From Taishania sp036758285 (lineage in GTDB: Bacteria > Bacteroidota > Bacteroidia > Flavobacteriales_D > Crocinitomicaceae), in NCBI GenBank assembly GCA_036758285.1, contig DAIOWV010000050.1, positions 1-22,267 on the forward strand: DNA of 22,267 nucleotides, given 5' to 3'. The first letter of the stretch is position 1. Every line of letters begins with the position of its first letter. Below the pieces are notes generated by a model. The model was not told the DNA's origin and did no database searches. It was given only the letters and a program-made list of their open reading frames with translations. Shown here in pieces: positions 15,300 to 22,267 of the stretch. Made by a program: the position numbers and the translations under genes.

Positions 15300-17211
15300 A
15301 AAAATGCCCTTACTTCCATTCCTGCAGAGTGAATAATTTTATTTCCCTTTGACTTTCTTCCATTATATTGAATTGACAACTGTAAATTTTTAGAAATTAA
15401 TCGTTGGTATCCCATGTTCCAAGTGTAATTAACACCTGGCTTTAAAGATTCCAACATTTCAAATCCAAGGGCAGAATTTTGGATTCCACTATAATTAATT
15501 GAAATTGTTTTAAATTCAGCTTGAAAACTTCCCTTCTCTACCTGATTAAATTTTACATTTCCCCCAAATTCTCCAATATAAGCAGATTCTCCCCCAAATT
15601 CTAAACTGTTGTGCTTTTCTTCATATCTCCCGATAATTGAAAGTCGAAAAGCTGTACTCGGTTGATAACTAATTGTTGGCTTGATATTATTGTATTTAAT
15701 ATTAAAATTCCGCCCAGATGTATAATCTGCAATTGCCACTTTTTCACCAATTTGAGATTTCGTTTCTATTGCAAATATCTTTGTTATGTTCCATCTGACA
15801 TTCAATTCATTATATTCATTTCCTCGAGAATCAAAACCACTAGCCAAAAGCGTTTTATTTTGATTTTTATTGTACGTCCAATCGAAACTAAAAATGGAAG
15901 ATGTTCTGTTAAAATAAAGCGTATTCTTTAAATCATAAGCTGTTGAAATAACATTTGTGTCTCTTAAATTAGTTTGAAATGGGTTAAAAGCATTCATTCC
16001 ATCGAAGTAATTTGTTTTTCTATTAATACGAATTCGAATTTGATCTGAAACCTTAGAAATCATCTTTAAAGCCCCCTTCTTTGTAGCCCAAATTCGTTCT
16101 GGTCGCCAAAAAATAGATTGATTAAACTCATTTGAATACGTCTTCATGTATTCATTACTTGGTGTAAAAACACGAACATAACTTGCCTGATCTACATATT
16201 GAGCAATTTCAAATTCATTTAGATCTTTGATGCCATCTCCATTATAATCAATCCATGTATATATACCTTGACCAGCATTTACTTGTAAATACATAAATTC
16301 ACGTTTTTGCTCTAATCCCGAACCAACTTCATAAAAAGTATTCCAATTAAACGCATTTTTCCAAAGTCGTAACTCGTAGTCAACACGTCCTAAAATTGAA
16401 TTTTCTGGTGTCTGAGAAATGAGTGTGTTGTCAGTAATAGCTAATTGTCGATAACTTGTCAAAATATTTAACGTTTGATTTTTCATCTCAGTTAATCGAA
16501 TTTCTCCCCCTGCTGTTTGCGCCTTAGCTGCATTTTTCAACTCAAAACTATCTGATATCCAATCATATCTTTCTCTAAAAAAAACTCTGTATTTATTTTT
16601 TATAGAATCTCCATTTTCAATATAAAATTGATAATCCCAAAACTGATAACTATTCTTTGCTAACTGCATTGTTGACGAAGAAAAGGTATTTCGTTCATGG
16701 TCATCTTTATATCCAACACGAAACCATTTAAAATCTTTGGAAACATCTGCTTTATGTCGTAAAAACTGACTTTTATCAATCGAATTACTTCCTAAATAAC
16801 TTCCATCAAATGTTGCTCTATAACCCTTCTGTTGCCATTGTCCATTTAAAGCCGTACGATAGCCCGAATAATCTGTACCTACCAGAAACTGTTGACCTTC
16901 AATATTAATATTTCCTCGTTGCTTATTTACAAAATTTGCACCTAGTGTTGTAGCAACCTGATTGCCAATAAAACCTTTTCCTCTCGTATTCCAATCTCGA
17001 TCGAATTCAACTGCTCTGTACTGTTCAATGGGACTAAAATTTCGATCCAATGCTTCAAAGTCCAATTTTGTATCCAACAACCAATTATTACTACTATCTC
17101 TAGAAAGTGGTATTTTACCCGACAACTTAGCTCTCGCACCATAACCATTGTCATTCTGCTTGTCTAAACGTGAAAATGTATTTATATCATTTTTAGAATA
17201 TGACAATTCAG
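15296..17211 (-). CDS. Large uncharacterised outer-membrane beta-barrel protein, C-terminal part
   Basis: This is the downstream half of a gene whose N-terminal half is at 17266-18716. The frame is open from the N run, so the TTG at 17206 is not a start. It holds about 637 residues of repeated amphipathic beta strands ending in phenylalanines (MEVRAFF), typical of outer-membrane barrels. Around 16214-16249 there is an acidic DYNGDGIKDLNE loop of EF-hand-like spacing, followed by a conserved-looking VRVFTPSNEYMKTYSNEFN. The frames across the 54 Ns differ by one, so the gap length is probably wrong; a real frameshift cannot be excluded. Function is unknown; together the two parts give roughly 1,140 residues. 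The 3' end overlaps the convergent response regulator. Confidence 0.75.
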
Positions 17212-17265
17212 NNNNNNNNNNNNNNNNNNNNNNNNNNNNNNNNNNNNNNNNNNNNNNNNNNNNNN
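17212..17265. other. Assembly gap (54 N) inside the large outer-membrane protein gene
   Basis: 54 unknown bases equal 18 whole codons, yet the open frames on the two sides differ by one base. Either the gap size is an estimate or the gene is frameshifted here. Confidence 0.99.
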
Positions 17266-18716
17266 ATTAAACGATAAGGCTCAAAATTTCCTTGTGGAAT
17301 CCCTCCTATTGGCTCCACCCACATATAAACTTTACCTGTAGCGATATAATCTTTTAAAATATAATTCCCTTGAAATTGACCAACATTAATGAAAGTTGCC
17401 CGATAAACAGCTTCTAAAGGATTAACCGAATGAACCAATACAGAATCATATCCCAAGGTATCTACCATTCGATATAAAATTTGATTATCAACATATCCAA
17501 TTGAATCAATACTAGATATTTGAGCTAGGCTTAAAGTATCACCAATTTGAGCCAATAATTGCTTTTGTGAGAAAGTCAAATCTTGTTGAATTGTTTGATT
17601 TTTAGCATCCTGTTCAGTATAAGCATTTAACCAAAAATCAAACTTTTTAGAATGATATCGATTGGAAGTTTGCAGTAATGAACGAGCATAATTTTGATCT
17701 GAATATTGAAACTCTACTACAATTCTTGTGTCCTTTGTAATCTGATTTCTAGATGTAAATATCAATTCAGAAGAATTATAATTGATAACATAATCAAACT
17801 CTTGTCCTCGATCTAATTGTCGACCATCAATATACACTTTTTCAGTTCCTCCCAAGATTATAATAAAAGGTTCATTTTCAGCACCTGTTAAACGATATGG
17901 ACCTTGATTACCTTCAACTCCCTGAATAACTTGGCGTTGAAATTTACCTTTTGAAAATGCTCCTGAAACTTGTGTTTTCCAACCTACACCTTTATCATCC
18001 GAAAAATCATATTCCAATGTCAAACCTTGAGCTCTTTTTTTATAATTCATGAAATAACCCTGAGGCTTCTCTATCCAAAAATCTCCTGCAATCAGCTTTA
18101 AACGATCATTGTAAACTTGAATAAAAACTTTATCAAATTCTTGTAATTTATTGGTATTCCCTTCAGGCTGAATTGGAATGTTATCATCTGAAACTGATGC
18201 TAATAATTTTAAATTCGGCCCTAAATCACCACTCAATTCCAAATTGAGCGAAGAATTCACTCCTAAATCCTGATTATTTCCAAATGAAATACCTCGCGAT
18301 ATACTTCCTGATTTCTTTAAACTAGTACCACCAAAAATGTCTTGAATTTGAACAGCAGATGAATGAACATATAACTCTCGATTACCTTTGAGTTCATTGT
18401 AAATAAATGAAGTATCTCTTTTTTGAAACCTAGAACTTAAATTATACGGAAAAACTCTAAATTCAGCACGTAAATTACCTCCACACGAATTCTTAACAAA
18501 CAACTTAGAGGAGGCTCCATTTAGATAATAATCATCAGGTGACACCAAATTTTCATTACAATATAACTTAAATGAAAGCGGATAAATACTGAAAGTATCT
18601 AATACGATGGTGTCTTTTATCGATGAAAATTCAACTGACCGAACATTTGAAACCTGCCCATAAGACCTAAAGCCAATAAGCAAAATCAAAATAGTAAGGA
18701 TTTTAAAAATTTTCAT
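17266..18716 (-). CDS. Large uncharacterised outer-membrane beta-barrel protein, N-terminal part
   Basis: The ATG at 18716 (MKIFKILTILILLIGFRSYGQ) gives a clear signal peptide. An in-frame GTG at 18722 is a weaker alternative. The mature part starts with a beta-rich domain containing a cysteine pair (YCNE... and NSCGG), which could be disulfide-bonded. It is followed by SGSISRGISFGNNQDLGVNSSLNLELSG, then SVSDDNIPIQPEGNTNKLQEFDKVFIQ, a pattern I associate with a Bacteroidota-wide family of large outer-membrane proteins of unknown role. Beta strands continue to the gap. It lies 45 bases after murF in the same direction without a visible terminator, so co-transcription with murF is likely. Function not assigned. 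Confidence 0.78.
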
Positions 18717-18761
18717 CAACACTAAAGTACAACGTTGAAAGAATAAAATTCGTGTATCAAC

Positions 18762-20048
18762 CTATAAATATTCTTCCAATACTTCTAGTCCAATCCCTCT
18801 AGAACCTTTCAATAATATTAATTTATTGGAAATTTGATTCTTTTGTAAAAAATCAATTAATTCTTTAGATGTTGAAAAATGAAAATCAATGTTATCTGAT
18901 TGAAAAACTGAAAATTCTTTTCCAACTGTAATCCCTTGAATTTTTAAATCCTCAACAAGATAAACAATAGATTGATGTTCTGAAAATGATTCTTCTCCTA
19001 ATTCTAACATGTCACCAATCACAAAATATTTTGCATCATGTTCAATTTTAGCAAAACTTTCCAATGCTGACTTCATACTAGTCGGATTTGCATTGTAACA
19101 ATCTAAAATTAAAGTATTCGAAGCCGTTTTTGTTACTTGAGAACGTTTATTCGTTGGTTCATAATTCGAAATCGCATCATTTATTTGTTCAAAATCAACT
19201 TCAAACAAACATCCAAATGAAATTGCAGCTAAAAAGTTATAAAAATTATACTCTCCAACCAGATTTGTCAAAATATTCGGAGAAATGTAATCAGCATATG
19301 ACCAATTTAATTCAACAAAAGGAGTTAGTTTTTGTAACGTACCTTTTATTTCGTTATTTCCCGTTCCATATGATAACAAAGATGTTTTTTGTGGTAAATT
19401 ATCTACTAAAATAGTATCGTCTGCGTTATAAACAATCAAACCTTTACTTTGCTGTACAGAATCGTACAATTCCTTTTTCGTTTTAAGTACGCCTTCAAAA
19501 TTCTTGAACCCTTCTAAATGCGCCTTTCCTATATTCGTTATGATTCCGTGAGTTGGTTCTGCAATATCTGCCAGCTCTTTTATATCACCAAAATGATTCG
19601 CCCCCATTTCAACAACTGCTATTTCATGAGCTTCGGTTAATTGAAGTAATGTTAATGGAACTCCGATGTGATTATTCAAATTACCTTTCGTAGATAAAAC
19701 AGTATATTTCTTGGATAAAACAGTTGCAATTAATTCTTTGGAAGTTGTTTTTCCATTACTTCCTGTAATCCCAATAACCGGAATAGAGAATTTTCTTCTG
19801 TGATAGTTTGCTAGATCTTGAAGAAATTTCAAACCATTTTCAACTAAAAAAATATTCTTATTAGCATTTTCAAATTCGACTTCATCAACAATTGCAAACT
19901 TTGCTCCTGAAAGAATTGCATTCTGTGCAAATGTATTTCCATTAAAACTTGGGCCTTTTAAAGCAATAAACATACATCCTTCAAAGACATTTCGAGAGTC
20001 AGTACAAACTCCTGTTGAATCTAGAAAATAACTATATAATTTTTCCAT
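18762..20048 (-). CDS. murF: UDP-N-acetylmuramoyl-tripeptide--D-alanyl-D-alanine ligase
   Basis: This 428-residue cytoplasmic Mur ligase adds D-Ala-D-Ala to the UDP-MurNAc tripeptide, the last soluble step of peptidoglycan precursor synthesis. DSRNVFEGCMFIALKG is the MurF N-terminal substrate-binding segment. ITGSNGKTTSKE is the ATP-binding loop (about 94-105). LNNHIGVPLTLL, VVEMGANHFGDI and ITNIGKAHLEGF are MurF hallmarks. DCYNANPTSMKSAL and FVIGDMLELGEES mark the C-terminal domain. The longest frame starts at a TTG (20069) inside a terminator stem, so the ATG at 20048 (MEKLYSYFLDS) is chosen. It lies downstream of gldJ, an arrangement I recall from other flavobacteria, and upstream of the large outer-membrane protein. 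Confidence 0.96.
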   Translation of the reverse strand: MEKLYSYFLDSTGVCTDSRNVFEGCMFIALKGPSFNGNTFAQNAILSGAKFAIVDEVEFENANKNIFLVENGLKFLQDLANYHRRKFSIPVIGITGSNGKTTSKELIATVLSKKYTVLSTKGNLNNHIGVPLTLLQLTEAHEIAVVEMGANHFGDIKELADIAEPTHGIITNIGKAHLEGFKNFEGVLKTKKELYDSVQQSKGLIVYNADDTILVDNLPQKTSLLSYGTGNNEIKGTLQKLTPFVELNWSYADYISPNILTNLVGEYNFYNFLAAISFGCLFEVDFEQINDAISNYEPTNKRSQVTKTASNTLILDCYNANPTSMKSALESFAKIEHDAKYFVIGDMLELGEESFSEHQSIVYLVEDLKIQGITVGKEFSVFQSDNIDFHFSTSKELIDFLQKNQISNKLILLKGSRGIGLEVLEEYL

Positions 20049-20053
20049 AACAT

Positions 20054-20081
20054 AAAAAAAGTCCACCAAATTGGTGGACTT
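20054..20081 (-). terminator. Rho-independent terminator after gldJ, abutting the murF start
   Basis: In the minus transcript AAGUCCACC pairs with GGUGGACUU (9 base pairs, 5-base loop, extendable by two A-U pairs), followed by seven U. The U tract ends five bases before the murF ATG. It lies 18 bases beyond the gldJ stop. Confidence 0.85.
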
Positions 20082-20099
20082 AAAATTAAATATTTTTAT

Positions 20100-22139
20100 T
20101 TACTTTTTCTTCTTTTTCTTCTTACCAGAGTTCATTCCGATTGGACTTCCAACTCTATCCATTGCACAACGGAAACCGATAGTTGCCATAGATTTGTCTT
20201 CATCTAAGAATCGTCTATTACTTGATACTAACCAATAAGCACGGTCAGCCCAAGATCCTCCTTTATAAACTTTTGATTTATCAGAAACCAAAGTTGTAGG
20301 CCAAGCAGTTCTATTATCACCACCAGGTAAAATCAAACCACCATCTAAATCGTATTCCTCGTATTTATTTTGGTACATTACCAAGTTTGGATCACGATTC
20401 GCGTTATTGATTTTTCCTTTACGATCTTCATCTTTGTAGAAGATTGAACTTTCGATATCACCATCTAAATAATCAACATAATCATCTTTTCTATAGTTCA
20501 ATCGTCCGATGTTTTCTTCCTCAGTTACATTTCTGTACTTTAACTTTCCAGGAGTATCAGTAATGAAATCTGTAAATCCTAAACGTAACATTGATAAAAC
20601 TTCAAAAGCATATTCCTCTCCATCCGGACCTGTACGAATTTCATCAGCAAATATTCCATCAAATAAACGATCTTGGATTAAAGCTGATGCTTCAACATTG
20701 TGTTTATCATTTCTGTATTTAATCGCTAAGTCTAATACAGCATTAATTTCTCTCAACAGTCTTAATTCAATTGAATCTTTAACTTTTCCATGAGATACAT
20801 AAAATGGATCTGGCGCATAACCTCTTTGAACTGGATTTGCCGATTCATTGTTTTTAGACCATCCCATAGGAATTACAGTATCATTTGGATCATGCTTATC
20901 GGCTGAAATTCTTTGGTAACGAATTCTTTCAAACTCATTCAAATATTCTTTCATTCCATGAACATCGTATTCAACTTGTTGATTTTTAATATCAACGACA
21001 CCTTCGTTATTCAATAATTTTGTTTTGAAAACATTTCCTCTAAAAGGTCTAAACTCACTAAAGTCTTCTGAAGTTAATGGTCTATAAGTATCCAATACCC
21101 ACTCAGAAACATTTCCTGCCATGTGGTACAAACCAAAATCATTTGGCCAAAAAGACTCAACAGGTGCTGTAACATCCGCTGCATCATTTAAATTCCCAGC
21201 CGTCCCCATGTAGTCACCATTACCTCTAACAAAGTTAGCTCTAATAGTTCCCGTAAATTCTTTATTGTCTTGTCTAACCCAGTGTCCATTCCATGGATAG
21301 AATTTTCTATCTGTAAGATTTTCGGTTCCTGGCTCTAAATTTCCAATCAATCCAAGTGCAGCATACTCCCACTCAGCTTCAGTTGGTAGACGGTATCTTG
21401 GCAACATGATTCCATCCTCAACTTTAACAATTCTTGTTCCTAATTTTTTTCCTTGTTTATGTGAAGGATCCAAATCAGTAACACCTCTCATTTCTGCATC
21501 TTCATATTGACCTACATAATAAGCATCAGTATTAAATGTTTGGTCATTACGTTGATCAACATTCCAGTTAATAATACCTTCACGAACCATAATATATTCG
21601 TTCACACGATCCGTACGCCATTTACAATAATCATTAGCCTGTAACCAAGTTACACCAACAACTGGATAATCTCTATAAGCAGGATGACGTAAATAATAAT
21701 CTACATATTTTTCGTTAAACGCTAATGGAGATCTCCAACATAATGTATCTGGCAAAGCATTTCTATACACCAATGGGTAAGTTTCACCGTAAGCACGGCT
21801 AATCCAATACAAATATTCTAACCAGTGAAAATTTGTAACCTCTGTTTGATCCATATAGAATGAAGAGACAGTCACACGTGCAGCACGGTTATTCCAATCA
21901 TACATTACATCTTCTTCAGAACGTCCCATTGTAAAGGTACCCCCTTCTACAAGAATCAACCCTGGACCAGTCTCCTGATCAACAAAAGGAACTTTTTGAA
22001 ATCCACCTTGTTTTGGATTATTATAATCCCAACCAGTTGTTTTCGACCTCTCTTTTGAACAAGAGTAAACCAATAAGACTCCAAGTCCTAATAAGGTAAA
22101 TAATCTCAAAACACTCATATTATTTTTTTGTTTTTTCAT
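20100..22139 (-). CDS. gldJ: Gliding motility / type IX secretion lipoprotein GldJ
   Basis: The 679-residue protein starts at the ATG at 22139 (MKKQKNNMSVLRLF...); the longer frame begins at a TTG, and an ATG at 22118 is an alternative. A lipobox ends in LLVYSC with Cys27, giving an outer-membrane lipoprotein. A formylglycine-generating-enzyme-like fold follows: VEGGTFTMGRSEEDVMYDWNN, FYMDQTEVTN, YPVVGVTWLQANDYCKWR, YRLPTEAEWEYAA and MAGNVSEWVLDTY, then after a roughly 260-residue insertion KVYKGGSW...RRFLD...IGFRCAM. The DWNN segment and position before murF favour GldJ over its paralogue GldK. GldJ acts with the GldK/L/M/N machinery in gliding and T9SS secretion. The C-terminus is seven lysines (GKKKKKKK). 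The total is longer than the roughly 560 residues I recall for Flavobacterium johnsoniae GldJ. Confidence 0.9.
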   Translation of the reverse strand: MKKQKNNMSVLRLFTLLGLGVLLVYSCSKERSKTTGWDYNNPKQGGFQKVPFVDQETGPGLILVEGGTFTMGRSEEDVMYDWNNRAARVTVSSFYMDQTEVTNFHWLEYLYWISRAYGETYPLVYRNALPDTLCWRSPLAFNEKYVDYYLRHPAYRDYPVVGVTWLQANDYCKWRTDRVNEYIMVREGIINWNVDQRNDQTFNTDAYYVGQYEDAEMRGVTDLDPSHKQGKKLGTRIVKVEDGIMLPRYRLPTEAEWEYAALGLIGNLEPGTENLTDRKFYPWNGHWVRQDNKEFTGTIRANFVRGNGDYMGTAGNLNDAADVTAPVESFWPNDFGLYHMAGNVSEWVLDTYRPLTSEDFSEFRPFRGNVFKTKLLNNEGVVDIKNQQVEYDVHGMKEYLNEFERIRYQRISADKHDPNDTVIPMGWSKNNESANPVQRGYAPDPFYVSHGKVKDSIELRLLREINAVLDLAIKYRNDKHNVEASALIQDRLFDGIFADEIRTGPDGEEYAFEVLSMLRLGFTDFITDTPGKLKYRNVTEEENIGRLNYRKDDYVDYLDGDIESSIFYKDEDRKGKINNANRDPNLVMYQNKYEEYDLDGGLILPGGDNRTAWPTTLVSDKSKVYKGGSWADRAYWLVSSNRRFLDEDKSMATIGFRCAMDRVGSPIGMNSGKKKKKKK

Positions 22140-22152
22140 TGTGTTCAATTCA

Positions 22153-22180
22153 CAAATTTATACTTTAATAACGTTACCAA
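22153..22180 (-). promoter_or_regulatory. Putative gldJ promoter
   Basis: On the minus strand TTG (22178-22180) is followed after 17 bases by TAAATTTG (22153-22160), a full match to the Bacteroidota -33/-7 pattern. The -7 box ends 13 bases before the ATG at 22139, giving a very short leader. If translation instead starts at the ATG at 22118, the leader would be about 27 bases. Confidence 0.6.
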
Positions 22181-22267
22181 CTCTGTTACGTTACACTTTT
22201 TTTATTTTTTTTTTAAAAAGAAGGACAAGAAATCGTTCTAAATGACGGTGCTTTTTTCTTACAAGCT

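Noticed and set aside
19088..19414. 108-codon plus-strand frame opposite murF
   Set aside because: Antisense to a conserved enzyme; no start signal, promoter or recognisable domain.
22213..22267. Minus-strand open frame of 17 codons ending in TAA at 22213 (reading ...APSFRTISCPSF), possibly the end of the gene before gldJ
   Set aside because: Too short; a second minus frame is also open across the same bases, and no family could be recognised.
1..22267. CRISPR arrays, tRNA/rRNA genes, insertion sequences, phage or toxin-antitoxin genes
   Set aside because: Intergenic spaces are short (the longest about 210 bases at 5798-6007), and no repeat-spacer pattern, cloverleaf or transposase-like protein was seen.

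Overview
The window looks like a chromosomal segment of an AT-rich Bacteroidota bacterium, most likely a flavobacterium-type organism (Crocinitomicaceae/Fluviicola-like is a guess). Four things support this: a GldJ-type gliding/type IX secretion lipoprotein, a secreted enzyme-like protein with a C-terminal type IX (T9SS) sorting domain, several copies of the Bacteroidota -7 promoter box TAnnTTTG, and outer-membrane beta-barrel families typical of the phylum. Three runs of N (4176-4185, 13267-13393, 17212-17265) show that this is a scaffold. Each one interrupts a gene or hides a gene start, so the reading-frame breaks next to them should be read as assembly artefacts first.

Layout. A possible minus-strand gene start lies at the left edge (1-51). 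At 198-4503 (+) are a GH2 beta-mannosidase-like enzyme and a gap-broken T9SS cargo protein resembling clan GH-A glycoside hydrolases. They end at a strong bidirectional terminator facing a Glu/Leu/Phe/Val-type dehydrogenase (4568-5797, -). At 6008-7879 (+) is a tight operon of rhodanese, chorismate synthase (aroC) and methionine sulfoxide reductase (msrA). It ends at a second bidirectional terminator. At 7950-10979 (-) lie trxB, clpP and clpX (transcribed in that order), with a terminator-like hairpin between clpP and clpX.

At 11069-15299 is a divergent cassette: an outer-membrane beta-barrel protein of the TonB-receptor-like class (-) opposite a sensor kinase and an OmpR-type response regulator (+). 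The shared promoter region and kinase start are lost in the 127-N gap. At 15296-22139 (-) are gldJ, murF and a very large uncharacterised outer-membrane protein, transcribed in that order. A terminator sits directly in front of the murF start. The large membrane protein is convergent with, and overlaps, the response regulator by a few bases.

How the genes fit together. Secretion and surface functions (GldJ, the T9SS cargo, two beta-barrels, a periplasmic glycosidase) are mixed with housekeeping genes (murF, aroC, trxB, clpPX, msrA, dehydrogenase). I see no CRISPR array, transposase, phage gene, tRNA or rRNA, and nothing that clearly forms a new defence or biosynthetic system. The least explained parts are the large barrel protein with an EF-hand-like loop, the kinase/regulator/barrel cassette, and the hairpins placed inside clpP-clpX and gldJ-murF.
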